The notes under the pieces were generated by a model. The model was not told the DNA's origin, did no database searches, and was given only the letters and a program-made list of their open reading frames with translations. A program made the position numbers and the translations under genes. A stretch of DNA of 48,445 nucleotides from assembly GCA_030685065.1 (NCBI GenBank), contig JAUXQH010000063.1:1-48445 (forward strand). The letters run 5' to 3'. This DNA is from Pseudomonadota bacterium. Its GTDB lineage: Bacteria > Myxococcota_A > UBA796 > SXON01. Shown here one piece after another: positions 34,249-44,296 of this stretch (positions are counted from its first letter, which is position 1; every line of letters starts with the position of its first letter).

Positions 34249-34620
34249 TCAGCGCGCGATCTGCGCCCAGTCCTCGGTCGCCAGCTTTCGCCAGCCGCGC
34301 GGTGGGCGCGTCCCCATCGGGAACACCCACGCCTCCGCGGGCACGCCGCGCATGTTGTGGGCGGCGCTCACGCGCTCGCGACGGAGCGGGCCGTCCCCCA
34401 CGGTCTCCACCAGATCCATGACGCCGAGCCGGTCGAAGTCGACCTCGACGAGCACGCCCCGGATCGGCCGCCCCGCGGGATCCGGTACGAGCACGGGCCG
34501 ATGACGTTGGCCGCGCCACAACGCGCCGCGAACGGTGGCCGGGAGGGTGGGCAGCCCTACGATCCAGCGGTTGTCGGGCTGGCCGGGCAGCGAGGTCCCG
34601 TACAGGAAGAGGGTCGGCAT
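34249..34620 (-). CDS. Gamma-glutamylcyclotransferase-like (AIG2) protein
   Basis: 123 residues, typical of the small GGCT-fold family. The YGTSLPG loop (7-13) corresponds to the substrate-binding YGSL/YGT motif, and Glu72 (MDLVETVGDG) is in place of the catalytic glutamate. RPVLVPDPAGRPIRGVLVEVDF fits the beta-strands of the fold. Members degrade gamma-glutamyl peptides or amines. It begins 16 bases after the unknown 548-residue gene and is probably in the same operon. Confidence 0.82.
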   Translation of the reverse strand: MPTLFLYGTSLPGQPDNRWIVGLPTLPATVRGALWRGQRHRPVLVPDPAGRPIRGVLVEVDFDRLGVMDLVETVGDGPLRRERVSAAHNMRGVPAEAWVFPMGTRPPRGWRKLATEDWAQIAR

Positions 34621-34636
34621 GCGGGGGGCCTATCCC

Positions 34637-36283
34637 CTACCGGCGCCCGAGGCGCGCGGCGAGGTGCTCGGCCAGGGGCTCGAGCCCGTCGAGGAGGTCG
34701 CGGTGCTCGGGATCGGTGCCGAGCTTGCGGAAGAGGGTCTCGTCGAGGGTCAGGAACGAACCGACGGTCACGACGAGCCCCAGCGACTCGGCGATCTCGG
34801 CGAGGAACGTCCACGACGGGCCCGTGGGGCTTCGGGCGATCACCCACCCGCGCGACGCCCCCAGGGCGTCGACCACCGCGTCGAGCCGGCGGGGGCGCCG
34901 CGAGCCGGTGGCGGGCGCGGTGGTCTGGACCAGCACGTCGGGTCCGTAGACCCGCAGCTCGAGGACGCCGCGACGGTCGAGGAGGCCGAGCGCCGCGAGG
35001 ATGGCGAACGCGGGCACGTTCTTGAGCGCGCGGGCACGGAGGCTGACCATGTCGGGGACCACGCGCACGGGCGGCTCGCCGGGGTGGACCAGGCCGCCGT
35101 GCGAGCAGACGCGCCGATCGAGGGCGTGCGGGGGCCGTGCGACCGTGCCCTGCCGCGCCCCGCGCAGGAGCTGGTTGACGGTGCCCAGGCCCCCCGCGAG
35201 CGCCCCGAGCGTGGAGGGAAAGGCGAGCACGAGCCCGCGGCGATCGGTGGAGGCGAGGAACGGATCGGCGTGGACCGGCGTGGGCTCGCCGGGCTGCTCC
35301 GCGAGCGGGAAGGAGGCGAGCCGGCGGCCGAAGAGCAGGCGCTCCAGGTTCTCCTCGACGGTGCCGGGCTGGAACAGCCGGTTCATCCAGGGGCGGAAGC
35401 GGCGGGCATCCCCCGGGCGCCCGGCGAGCAGCTCCCCGAGGTGGCGGCGAAAATCGGGGTCGGAGAGCGCCACCGAGACGGGCGACTCGGCGAGCTCCCG
35501 CCGGGCGGCCGCACCCGCGGAGACGACGAGGACGTCTCCGACACGCGTGGCGTCTCCGCGGCGCGTCGCCATCGCGAGGTACCCGCCGATGCCGCAGTGG
35601 GTGCCGCCCGCGGCGTCGAGCAGCCCGCGGACCTGGTGCGGATCGAGCTCGCCGTGGTCGAGCAGCGCGCGGAGCAGGTGGGTGTACACGTCGGGGTTGT
35701 CGTCCGCCCCCGCGCGCAGATCGAGCGGCGGCGGCGGAGGCGCGGCGTCGCTCGCGAAGCCGAGGGAGAGCTGCTCGGGCGCGCGGGCGGGCTCCGATCG
35801 TTCGGACGCGGGGAGGTCGGAGAGGCCGTCGGCGCGGAGGTCGGCGGGGGGCGGCATCGCGACGCGAACGGGCGGGCGTAGCCCGGGCCCGAGGAGGCGC
35901 CGGAGGGCGAGGGCGCGCTTCCGGACGGTGCGCGGAGCCAGGGAGGGGTCGGTGGCGGAGACGGCGCGGGCCAGCTCGTCGAGCCCGATCGGGCCGTGCG
36001 TTCCGAGGGGGCCGAGGACGGGGTGCGCAGCGATGGTGGCGGCGAGCACGAGCGGGCGGCGCGCGCCCGCGTAGACGTAGGCCAGCCCGGCGCGGGTGAG
36101 CGTGGGCTCGTCGTCGAGGTCGAGGAGGCGGAGCCAGCTCGCCGCGAGCAGGTACGAACGCAGGACGGGGGCCTCGATCCCGAGCACCTCGCCGAGCGCG
36201 CGCTGCCTGCGATGCCCGGCCGCCACCTGCTCGAGGAGCCGCGTCAGCACGCGCGGGCTGGTGGCGTGAGGGAAGGTCAGCAT
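34637..36283 (-). CDS. Unrecognised 548-residue protein with winged-helix-like N-terminus
   Basis: I do not recognise this family. The N-terminus (RVLTRLLEQVAAGHRRQRALGEVLGI, then LRSYLLAASWLRLLDLDDEPTLTRAGLAYV) resembles a winged-helix module of the kind found in DNA-binding or restriction-type proteins. Basic helices follow (RTVRKRALALRRLLG), a Pro-rich hinge (about 140-190), then a middle domain (YTHLLRALLDHGELDPHQVRGLLDAAG) and a C-terminal part with RVCSHGGLVHPGEPPVRVVPDM. No catalytic triad is evident. It has a TAGAGT box 9 bases before the ATG and is divergent from the STAND-like gene at 36441, so the two may be partners. A DNA-binding regulator or a part of an undescribed defence-type pair are both possible. 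Confidence 0.65.
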   Translation of the reverse strand: MLTFPHATSPRVLTRLLEQVAAGHRRQRALGEVLGIEAPVLRSYLLAASWLRLLDLDDEPTLTRAGLAYVYAGARRPLVLAATIAAHPVLGPLGTHGPIGLDELARAVSATDPSLAPRTVRKRALALRRLLGPGLRPPVRVAMPPPADLRADGLSDLPASERSEPARAPEQLSLGFASDAAPPPPPLDLRAGADDNPDVYTHLLRALLDHGELDPHQVRGLLDAAGGTHCGIGGYLAMATRRGDATRVGDVLVVSAGAAARRELAESPVSVALSDPDFRRHLGELLAGRPGDARRFRPWMNRLFQPGTVEENLERLLFGRRLASFPLAEQPGEPTPVHADPFLASTDRRGLVLAFPSTLGALAGGLGTVNQLLRGARQGTVARPPHALDRRVCSHGGLVHPGEPPVRVVPDMVSLRARALKNVPAFAILAALGLLDRRGVLELRVYGPDVLVQTTAPATGSRRPRRLDAVVDALGASRGWVIARSPTGPSWTFLAEIAESLGLVVTVGSFLTLDETLFRKLGTDPEHRDLLDGLEPLAEHLAARLGRR

Positions 36284-36292
36284 GCCGCGCGC

Positions 36293-36298
36293 ACTCTA
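36293..36298 (-). promoter_or_regulatory. -10-like TAGAGT box of the 548-residue gene
   Basis: TAGAGT on the reverse strand, 9 bases before the ATG at 36283. No TG extension and no clear -35, so weaker than the other cases, but no ribosome binding site is visible either. Confidence 0.3.
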
Positions 36299-36402
36299 CC
36301 GCGCTGGAGCCCTCGGCTGATGGCCGTCGCGCGGGATCGGCGCGGCGTTCGGTGTCCGCGGCCGAATCGGCCCGTTGGTTCGAGAGAGTCTGATCTTTGA
36401 TC

Positions 36403-36432
36403 TTGACGTGGCAAGGAGAACGATCGTATTGT
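36403..36432 (+). promoter_or_regulatory. Sigma-70-type promoter, leaderless, for the STAND-like gene
   Basis: TTGACG (36403-36408), 18-base spacer, TATTGT (36427-36432): close to the consensus in both boxes. The ATG at 36441 is 8 bases after the -10, so transcript and reading frame start together. This also fixes the start; a longer frame from 36375 would include the promoter. Confidence 0.6.
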
Positions 36433-36440
36433 CCGCGACG

Positions 36441-37442
36441 ATGCACCGGGCAGAGCGACGCAAGTTGCTGCTCCAGGGCCGTCGAGACGCTGGTTTCGAC
36501 CCCGAGCAGCTTCGAATCGAGGGGGCCCCGCGCGCGCGGCTGGCGCGGCGGATCCGTGGTCACCTCCGTCGGCTCGAGCCCATCGCGATGCTCACCCCGC
36601 GGTGGTCCGCTCCCCAGGCCTTCCTCGAGGATCTCGCGCTCGACCTCGCGGTCGGCGAGCCCGAGATCGGTTGCCGCACGATCTCCTTCCGCCCGCTCAT
36701 GGGCCGCTCCGCTGCCGAGTCCTGGAACTTCCTGCTCCGGGTCCTCGGCGAGCTCGGCGGCGGCGACTGGGGCGTGCGATCGGTGCCGATGGTGTGCGAG
36801 CGGCGCGGCTTCTTCAACGCCGCCGCGATGCTGCTCGACCAGGCCCAGGAAGAGGCGCCCTACCCGATCGCGCTGCTCGCGCACGGGGCCGAACACCTCC
36901 CGGTCGAGGTGCTCGACGACATCGCCCAGGTGTGGTCGCGCTACGCCGAGCAGACCAGCGAGGACCGCCGCTGCACGCTCCTGCTCGCGGGCTCCGTGGA
37001 TACGCCGGCGCTCGACGTGGGCGGGTCCTCCCGCATCGATCTGGCCGACTTCGGCGAGCTCGAGGCCGCCGACAGCCTGGTGCTCCAGCTCGGCATGATC
37101 GATCCTTTGGAGCTCGAGCGCGCCGCGCGGTATTCGGGCGGCGTCCCGGCGATCGTGCAGGCCCTCGTGCACGGCGCGGGGCAGGGGTTTCCGAACACGC
37201 CCGCCGACTACCTGCGCGCCATGGGCCCGATCGCGAACGAGATCCGCGGCGCGGTGCAGAGCGCGCTCACGGCCCCGGCCACCGCGGACCGGCTGACCAT
37301 GCTGCTCGACGGGGCACCGCAGCCGGAGGATCCGGACGTTGATCCCGCGCTCCTCTTCTCCGGCGTGATCCGTCGGGTCCGCTCGCTCTCCGGCCCGCAT
37401 GTGGCGCTCCGGTCGCCGGCGTTCGCGGGCGCGGTGAGCTGA
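36441..37442 (+). CDS. STAND/AAA-like protein lacking Walker motifs
   Basis: 333 residues from the ATG at 36441. Secondary-structure order is like a STAND/AAA module: LEPIAMLTPRWSAPQAFLEDL at about 45-65 (where Walker A should be, but no GK[ST]), a helix pair with SAAESWNFLLRVLGELGG, YPIALLAHGAEHLPVEVLDDI at about 141-161 (Walker B position, but HGAE, no Asp-Glu), a TLLLAGSVDTPALD strand (sensor 1) and RYSGGVPAIVQALVHGAG at about 233-250 (the GGxP turn of STAND ATPases). So it is likely a degenerate, non-catalytic relative that may act as a scaffold or sensor. Divergent from the 548-residue gene. Confidence 0.7.
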   Translation: MHRAERRKLLLQGRRDAGFDPEQLRIEGAPRARLARRIRGHLRRLEPIAMLTPRWSAPQAFLEDLALDLAVGEPEIGCRTISFRPLMGRSAAESWNFLLRVLGELGGGDWGVRSVPMVCERRGFFNAAAMLLDQAQEEAPYPIALLAHGAEHLPVEVLDDIAQVWSRYAEQTSEDRRCTLLLAGSVDTPALDVGGSSRIDLADFGELEAADSLVLQLGMIDPLELERAARYSGGVPAIVQALVHGAGQGFPNTPADYLRAMGPIANEIRGAVQSALTAPATADRLTMLLDGAPQPEDPDVDPALLFSGVIRRVRSLSGPHVALRSPAFAGAVS

Positions 37443-37475
37443 GCCGAGCGGCTGCTCGTAGCCGAGCGCGCACGC

Positions 37476-38399
37476 CTACGGAGCGACGAGGCCCTTGTCC
37501 ACGAGGCCCTTGTCCACGAGGTCCGTCGCGACCGCGGCGGCGATGCGGGCATGGGTGGCGGCGCTCGGATGGATGACATCCACGAATTCCGTGGGGGTCC
37601 ACTCGGCGGACACGGGTACGGTCGCTTCCAGGTCGATGAGCGGCAGGTCGGCTTCCCAGGCGAGGGAACGCAACAGCTGGTTGATGGCCTGTTGCGCTTG
37701 GTGAACCACGACCATCGCCTTCGGGTCCGGCGCCCCCGGCGTCCCTGACAACCCCGGCATCCCCGGCACGACGTAGGTGAGCAGCGCGAGCCGCCCCTGT
37801 CGGTCCGCGACCTGCGCGATCAGCCGGGCCATCTCCGCGCGGAAACGGGTGACGTCCGGGGCGCCGAGCGCGGCCTCCGCCGAGTGGTCTTCCACGAAGT
37901 ACCATCCCAGCCGCACGAGGCGCGGCGCCCACCGCAGCACCCTCTCGGCTAAACCGCCGTCGAACATCGGCTGGTGGGTGTTGACGAGGTCCTTCCACCG
38001 CATGAAGTCGTTGTGGCCCACCATCGCGAGGAACGTGGCGTTGCGCCGCGCCCCGCTCACCATCTCCACCTGGTCCGCGATCGACGTCGCGGAGGCGGCA
38101 CGGTTCTCGATGTAGACGCCGGAGATGCCCCTCGCCACGAGCGCGTCGTCCAGGCGGCTACCCCAGCCCCCGCCCCGGCGAACGCCGTACCCGGCGGTGA
38201 TCGAGTCCCCCAGCAGGACGACCACCGGGCTGCTCGTGCCCAGTGGAACCGGCGCACCCTGGTGGCGCCTGACGACCCAGCGCGGCACCAAGGCGAGCGC
38301 GATCTCCGCGGCCAGGAAGAAGCTCGCCGCGGCGAGCGCCGCGCGGGCGAGTCCCAAGAGGCGTGCGGAGAGTCCGAGCGGACCGGCCACGGGAGGCAT
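37476..38399 (-). CDS. SGNH/GDSL hydrolase, membrane-anchored
   Basis: 307 residues. One N-terminal membrane helix (ALAAASFFLAAEIALALV) anchors or exports the domain. The four SGNH blocks are visible: GDSIT (Ser66), the Gly block with ENRAAS (Asn99), GHND (Asn130) and DVIHP (Asp274/His277). Such enzymes de-esterify acyl or acetyl groups on lipids or glycans. A 15-bp duplication gives the C-terminal DKGLVDKGLV. It lies 60 bases after the glycosyltransferase gene, with a possible role in modifying a surface glycan. Convergent with the STAND-like gene. Confidence 0.92.
   Translation of the reverse strand: MPPVAGPLGLSARLLGLARAALAAASFFLAAEIALALVPRWVVRRHQGAPVPLGTSSPVVVLLGDSITAGYGVRRGGGWGSRLDDALVARGISGVYIENRAASATSIADQVEMVSGARRNATFLAMVGHNDFMRWKDLVNTHQPMFDGGLAERVLRWAPRLVRLGWYFVEDHSAEAALGAPDVTRFRAEMARLIAQVADRQGRLALLTYVVPGMPGLSGTPGAPDPKAMVVVHQAQQAINQLLRSLAWEADLPLIDLEATVPVSAEWTPTEFVDVIHPSAATHARIAAAVATDLVDKGLVDKGLVAP
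37488..37517 (-). repeat. 15-bp tandem duplication at the SGNH hydrolase C-terminus
   Basis: Two exact copies of GAGGCCCTTGTCCAC (37488-37502 and 37503-37517, plus strand) encode the doubled VDKGL. The unit length keeps the frame. Confidence 0.9.
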
Positions 38400-38459
38400 T
38401 CGTGCGTCTACCCAATCCTCCCTGTCGTGCCCAGCCCCGAGGCTCCGCGCCTCCCAACG

Positions 38460-39115
38460 TCAGCGCGGCTCCCCCCGGTACAGCTCCGCGAGCAGCGCCG
38501 GGTCGGCGCCCAGGCGGTACGCCGCGCGCAGCGCGAGCATCGTCAGCACCGTGCGGGTGAGCCCGTGGGCGTTCCACCGCCGCGCGGACGTCGTCACCGC
38601 GGGGGCGAGCACCTCCGCCGGCGCCAGGCGTCGCGCGCGATCGGTGAACACGAGGTCCTCGAAGGCGAGGAGCGGGACCCACCCGCCCACCTTCGCGAGG
38701 AGTGGCCGCCGGGCCCAGATCCCCATGTCGCCTGTCGCGCTGCCCGTGCGCCGCGCGCGGAGGTTCATCGCGGCGGCGACGAGCCGCAGGCGCGGATCCT
38801 CGCTGGCGATGGTCACCTCGAAGCAGCCCCACGCGGCGCGGGTCGCCCGCAGGGCCGCGGCCGCGCCCACGGGGACGCCGGTGTCCGCGTGGAGGAACCA
38901 GAGGAGATCTCCGCGCGCGGCCGCGGTCCCGGCGGCGAGCTGGCTCCCCCGGCCCCGTGGAGCGGTGACCACGGTGGCGCCCGCGCGTGCGGCGATTTCG
39001 ACGGTGTCGTCGCGGCTCCCGCCGTCCACCACGATCACCTCGTCCACCCCGCCCAGGGATCCGAGGAGCGCGGGCAGCGCCGCGGCCTCGTCCAGCGTCG
39101 GGATGACGACCGAGA

Positions 39116-39119
<4 letters not shown>
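38460..39119 (-). CDS. Family 2 glycosyltransferase, TIGR04283-like
   Basis: 219 residues from a GTG at 39119 that overlaps the upstream stop as GTGA. The GT2 fold is clear: ISVVIPTLDEAAALPALL, VIVVDGGSRDDTVEIA, LLWFLHADTGVP (DxD-like site) and MNLRARRTGSATGDMGIW, the last being typical of the TIGR04283 branch (named for arsenosugar synthesis). Cytoplasmic, using a nucleotide-sugar donor. Coupled to the nucleotidyltransferase gene, which may supply that donor. The substrate name of the TIGR family should not be taken as proven here. Confidence 0.88.
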
Positions 39120-39808
<689 letters not shown>

Positions 39809-39930
39809 CGCGCCGTTCCCTAACGGATCTCCGGGCCCGCAGAGGTGGGGAGAACCGGCGAAAAACAGGGATCTCGCCCTGGACGAGGGGGAAACCGTGC
39901 TCAACTTGGCCCTCTTTCGAGGTACCGCCG

Positions 39931-41616
39931 ATGAACACCCTCGCCTCCGTGCTGGTCGACAAGTTCAGCCGCTCGGCCGACGCGGTCTCGATGCACTACG
40001 AGGAGCGTGGGGCCGATGGGGCGGCGGTCTGGAAGTCGCAGACCTGGCGCGAGGCCGAGGCCCGCGTGGCCTCTACGGCGGCGGCGCTGTGGGGGCTGGG
40101 GATCCGCCGGGGAGACCGCGTCGCCATCCTCGGCGGCACCCATCCTCGCTGGCTCGAGGCCGACTTCGCCACCTTGTGCGTTGGCGGCGTCACGGTCGGC
40201 ATCTACCCGACCCTCCGGCCCGAGGCGGTCCATTACCAGCTCGTGCACTCCGGCGCGAAGGTGCTGCTGGTCGAGTCCCAGGCCGACATCGACCGCCTCG
40301 CCGACGTGCTGAAGGACCTCCCCGAGCTGGCCGTGCGCCTGTGGGAGCTCCCCGCGCAGCCGGTCGACCTCGAGGTCTTCCGTGCCCGCGCTCGCGACGT
40401 TCGGCCGGAGGAGCCGTGCGCCATCTTCTACACCTCCGGCACCACGGGGGAGCCGAAGGGGGCCGTGATCACGCACAGGGCGATGGTCTCGGTGTGTCGC
40501 GCGTCGCTCGTGCCGATGCCGATGCTCCCGGGCGAGAGCTCGATCGTGTTCCTCCCGCTCGCCCACTCCCTCCAGCGCATGGCCGCGTACCGCAGCCTGC
40601 TCGAGGAGATCAGCGCGTACTTCTGTCCGTCCATCGAGCGGATCACGGAGGTGTTGCCCCTCGCGCGCCCCGCCGTCATCGCGACGGTTCCGCGCATGTT
40701 GGAGAAGATCAAGGCCAGGATCGAGGCGCGCGTCGCCAAGAGTTCACCCGTGCGTCAGCGGATCTTCGCCGCGGCGATCGCGGTCGGCCTGGAGCGATCG
40801 CTTGCGCTCGAAGAGCAGCGCCCGGTCCCCCGCCTCACCGCGTGGAAGTGGGCGCTCGCCGATCGGATCGTCTTCACCAAGGTTCGGGCCAACCTCGGGG
40901 GAAATCTGCGCTTGTTCGCCGTCGGCGGGGCGCGGCTCGATCCGAGCGTGGGTCGCTTCTTCCACGCCATGGGGATCGGCGTGTTCGAGGCCTGGGGCCT
41001 CTCGGAGACGTGCGCGCCGGCCACCCTCAACTGCCCGAAGGACTTTCGCTTCGGCACGGTCGGCAAGCCGCTGGCGGGGGTCGAGCTCAAGCTCGAGCCG
41101 GACGGAGAGGTGCTCGTGCGCGGCCCGGGCCTGTTCTCCGGGTACTGGAACGACCCGGTCGCGACGGCGAACGCGTTCACGGAGGACGGCTACTTCCGCA
41201 CCGGCGACATCGGCGAGCTGGTCGACGGCTACCTCAAGATCATCGACCGCAAGAAGGAGCTGCTCGTCACCAGCGGCGGCAAGAACATCCCGCCGGTGAA
41301 CATCGAGAAGCGGCTCGAGGGCGGCATCGTGGGGCAGGCGGTCGTCATCGGCAGCGAGCGCCCCTACCTCGTCGCGCTGTTCGCCCCGGATCCCGACCAC
41401 GCCGAGGGCCTCGATCGCGCGGCGCTCCAGGCGGCGGGAGAAGCGCGGGTGAAGGAGGCCAACGCGAGCCTCGCCCCCTTCGAGCAGATCAAGCGCTTCG
41501 CCTGGCTGCCGGCCCCGCTCTCGGTCGACAACGGGATGTTGACTCCGACGATGAAGCTGAAGCGCCGGATCATCAACGAGGCCTACCGGGACGTGATCGA
41601 CGGGTTGTACCGCTAG
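39931..41616 (+). CDS. Long-chain acyl-CoA synthetase (AMP-forming)
   Basis: 561 residues. Adenylate-forming motifs are clear: the P-loop YTSGTTGEPKG (167-177), the A5-type AWGLSETCAPATLN, YFRTGDIG, and IIDRKKELLVTSGGKN. FAA1/FadD-type enzymes activate fatty acids as acyl-AMP and then acyl-CoA at the membrane. The family is usually about 600 residues; the short length suggests a compact version. GAGG lies about 9 bases before the ATG. Its stop overlaps the convergent membrane-protein gene by four bases. Confidence 0.94.
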   Translation: MNTLASVLVDKFSRSADAVSMHYEERGADGAAVWKSQTWREAEARVASTAAALWGLGIRRGDRVAILGGTHPRWLEADFATLCVGGVTVGIYPTLRPEAVHYQLVHSGAKVLLVESQADIDRLADVLKDLPELAVRLWELPAQPVDLEVFRARARDVRPEEPCAIFYTSGTTGEPKGAVITHRAMVSVCRASLVPMPMLPGESSIVFLPLAHSLQRMAAYRSLLEEISAYFCPSIERITEVLPLARPAVIATVPRMLEKIKARIEARVAKSSPVRQRIFAAAIAVGLERSLALEEQRPVPRLTAWKWALADRIVFTKVRANLGGNLRLFAVGGARLDPSVGRFFHAMGIGVFEAWGLSETCAPATLNCPKDFRFGTVGKPLAGVELKLEPDGEVLVRGPGLFSGYWNDPVATANAFTEDGYFRTGDIGELVDGYLKIIDRKKELLVTSGGKNIPPVNIEKRLEGGIVGQAVVIGSERPYLVALFAPDPDHAEGLDRAALQAAGEARVKEANASLAPFEQIKRFAWLPAPLSVDNGMLTPTMKLKRRIINEAYRDVIDGLYR

Positions 41617-42161
41617 TACGGGGCGAAGAACATCGCGAACACCGTGCGCAGCACCCCGCCGATCCCGAGGCACCCGCAGCAGAGGACGAACATCACCAGC
41701 ATCGCGACGGCGATGTAGATGAAGGTCTTCTGGCCCGTCGCGTCCGTATTGTACACGTCGACCTCGGCCTGGCCCACGGTGTCGCCGCCCATGACCGGCT
41801 TGCCCCACGCCTGGAGGAAGGCGCGCACCTGCTCCTGGACGGGGGGGCGGTCGACGTCGATGAACACGATCGGGTCACCCGTGCCGTCGATCGTGAGGCG
41901 CGCCGTGTCCTCCGCCGTGCGCGGAAAGTGCGCCACCCGAACGTTTGCGCGAGGGCCCGCGAGCCGCGCGATGACGTCCCATCGATCGGTGCCGGCCGCC
42001 TGCTTCATCCGGACGACCAGCAGGCGATCGCGGGTCAGGCCGACCTGCCACCAGGTGCGTTCGAGGCCGTGACCGCGCTCGATCGTCCGCCCCTCGCCCG
42101 CGACCTGGGCGGTCACGATCTCTCCGGGGAGCAGCATGTCGGCGAAGGAGGTGTCGGCCAT
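41613..42161 (-). CDS. Unrecognised protein with one C-terminal membrane helix
   Basis: 182 residues from the ATG at 42161. Residues 1-135 form a soluble domain with no clear family (ADMLLPGEIVTAQV; LERTWWQVGLTRDRLLVVRMK), possibly a PH-like beta-fold. A hydrophobic segment near the C-terminus (FIYIAVAMLVMFVLCCGCLGIGG) carries four cysteines that could be lipid-modified. It is tail-anchored in the inner membrane if so. The TGCTACGGT box 19 bases upstream is part of a 24-bp element repeated at 45665. Confidence 0.72.
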   Translation of the reverse strand: MADTSFADMLLPGEIVTAQVAGEGRTIERGHGLERTWWQVGLTRDRLLVVRMKQAAGTDRWDVIARLAGPRANVRVAHFPRTAEDTARLTIDGTGDPIVFIDVDRPPVQEQVRAFLQAWGKPVMGGDTVGQAEVDVYNTDATGQKTFIYIAVAMLVMFVLCCGCLGIGGVLRTVFAMFFAPY

Positions 42162-42177
42162 GGGTGCCTGGGGAGGG

Positions 42178-42201
42178 GGCACCGTAGCACGCCCGTAGGG
42201 C
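42178..42201. repeat. 24-bp element, copy 1, in a divergent promoter region
   Basis: Identical over 24 bases to 45665-45688 and in the same orientation. Core on the reverse strand is TGCTACGGT (42189-42181), an extended -10 box that points to the gene starting at 42161. Both copies lie between divergent genes. Confidence 0.8.
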
Positions 42202-42322
42202 GGCGATCGTCGGGGACGCCCGGCGGACCCCGCTTCGGGCGTCGGCACGCCGTACTGCCGGCGGTCGGCTTTCGCGGTGCGCGTGCATCGGGTAGTCTCC
42301 GAGAGCCGCCCGGTTTGTCCCG

Positions 42323-44296
42323 ATGTTCCTCGTCGCCCTCCTTCCCGCCTGTCTGATCAACACCGAGCTGTACGACAGCCGGAAGGAGGAGCTCACCGAC
42401 CATGACGGGGACTCCTTCCTTTGGCAGGACGACTGCGATGACGCGGATGCAAGCGTCTTTCCTGGGGCCACGGAGGTGTGCGACGGGGTCGACAACGACT
42501 GCCAAGGCGGCGTCGACGTGGACGCCGCGGACGCGCCTTCCTGGTTTCCCGATGGCGACCTCGACGGCTACGGTGCCTCCGTCGCGACGCCCGTTGTCGC
42601 GTGTGACGCTCCCGCCGGCTCCGTCGCCAACTCCCTCGATTGCGATGATGATGAAGACGGAATTCGTCCGGATGCCACCGAAGTGCCCTACGACGGCATC
42701 GATGATGACTGCGACGGCGCCGATCTCGACGATGTCGATCACGATGGGTGGCCCGCAATCATCGCCGGAGGCGGCGACTGCGATGACACCGATGCAACGG
42801 TGAACCCCGCCGCGAGCGAGGAGCCGTACGACGGGGTCGATCAAGACTGCCAGGGCGGGGATGCCGACGACCTCGACGGGGACGGGTCGACTCCTCCCGA
42901 GGCAGGCGGAGAGGACTGTGACGACACGGACGCGACGAGGTTTCCCGCCGCGCCCGAGACCTGGGCGGACGGCCTCACGGACAACGACTGTGACGGCGAT
43001 CTGGAGTCCGTTCGCCTGGACTTCGGAACCGAGGCCTGGGTCGGCGAGAGCGCTGGTGATCAGGCGGGGCGTCGCCTTGGTGCCCTCGGGGATGTGACCG
43101 GGGACGGCCTCGTGGATTACCTCGTCGGGGCGGTGTACCAGGGGAGCCACTACGCCTACGGGGGCGCTGTCTACCTGGTGGAGGGGGGGAGCCCGAGCGG
43201 TGACCTCGCGGACGCCAACGTCCTGCTCCCGGGCGCCGACAATTGGTTCCTCCCGCAGGTAGTCGAGGGGGGCCCGGATGTGGATGGGGACGGTGTACCC
43301 GACCTGGTCGCGACCGCGACGGGGTACGAGAGCGCCTCTGGCGCGGCCTTCCTCGTGAGCGGGGCCGCGTTCGCGACCTCCCCCTCGTTGTCGTTGCCAG
43401 AGGCGGCGCTGGGGCTCGTGAGCGGTGATCACGATGGGGACTACGGTGGCACGGGCGCCGCGTTCCTCGGCGATGTGATGGGAGATGGCGGAGAATATCT
43501 CGCCGTTTCCTCCCTGTTCGCCGACAACGGGACGCACCTGAGCGCGGGTGTCGTCTCCGTCCACGACGCGAGGGCGCTCGGCAGCTCGCGCGTCTCCGAG
43601 GGAGAGGTGTTCGTCGCGGGCCCGTACGCGGACGCCGGGATCGGCAATCTCGTGGCCCCCGCGGGCGACGTCGATGGTGATGGCGTCGATGACTACCTGG
43701 TGTCGGCGTCCTACGGGGATCTGGCGTACGTCCTGCCGGGCGGGGTGGAGGCTCCGATCCTCCCCGACGACGCGATCTTTCGCCTGACCGCGGCGTTTGC
43801 CGACGAGACCGGCAGCGTCGAGATGCTGGGGGACGTGGACGGGGATGGCGCGCGGGACCTCGCGCTCCTCTTCGAATTCAACCAACTTCGGGTGTTCACG
43901 ACGCTCGCGGCCGCCCCGGTTCGCACGGTAGAGGAGGAGACCGCCACCATCTGGCTCGGTGAAGGATCGCTCGCCTACGATGTCCTCGACATCGGGGACA
44001 TCGATGGGGATGGAAAGGCCGAGACCTACGTTCCCGTGCAGTGGTACCCAGGGATCGAGTCGTCATTCGCGGCGATCGTGTTCGGTGATCTGCTCGATGT
44101 TCGCGCCACGGTCGACATCGCCGACTCGACGCTCACCGCCGCCTCCCTTCGCAGCAACGGGCGCTTTGGCTATCGCGTCGCGCTCTCCGACGATGTCGAC
44201 GGGGATGGCGGGAAGGACATCCTCGTGGGAGGGTACAGCGATTCTGAAGCCGGGACCGACGCGGGCGCGGTGCTCACGGTGCCGGTTCCCCGGTAG
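42323..44296 (+). CDS. MopE- and FG-GAP-repeat lipoprotein
   Basis: 657 residues. A very short signal segment ends in a lipobox ([12 protein letters not shown], Cys10). Residues 25-230 hold about five Asp-rich MopE-type units ([20 protein letters not shown], and so on). Residues 245-650 are FG-GAP/VCBS repeats forming a propeller ([78 protein letters not shown]). Only the first gene of this type in the window (694) lacks the MopE part. It is expected at the outer surface, with many calcium sites. A TAGTCT box is at 42293-42298. Its last 23 bases overlap the convergent gene. Confidence 0.87.
   Translation: MFLVALLPACLINTELYDSRKEELTDHDGDSFLWQDDCDDADASVFPGATEVCDGVDNDCQGGVDVDAADAPSWFPDGDLDGYGASVATPVVACDAPAGSVANSLDCDDDEDGIRPDATEVPYDGIDDDCDGADLDDVDHDGWPAIIAGGGDCDDTDATVNPAASEEPYDGVDQDCQGGDADDLDGDGSTPPEAGGEDCDDTDATRFPAAPETWADGLTDNDCDGDLESVRLDFGTEAWVGESAGDQAGRRLGALGDVTGDGLVDYLVGAVYQGSHYAYGGAVYLVEGGSPSGDLADANVLLPGADNWFLPQVVEGGPDVDGDGVPDLVATATGYESASGAAFLVSGAAFATSPSLSLPEAALGLVSGDHDGDYGGTGAAFLGDVMGDGGEYLAVSSLFADNGTHLSAGVVSVHDARALGSSRVSEGEVFVAGPYADAGIGNLVAPAGDVDGDGVDDYLVSASYGDLAYVLPGGVEAPILPDDAIFRLTAAFADETGSVEMLGDVDGDGARDLALLFEFNQLRVFTTLAAAPVRTVEEETATIWLGEGSLAYDVLDIGDIDGDGKAETYVPVQWYPGIESSFAAIVFGDLLDVRATVDIADSTLTAASLRSNGRFGYRVALSDDVDGDGGKDILVGGYSDSEAGTDAGAVLTVPVPR

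Noticed and set aside
37443..37475. Terminator between the STAND-like and SGNH genes
   Set aside because: The gap has small GC-rich dyads (GAGCGGCTGCTC) but no stem over 6 bp and no T-tract.
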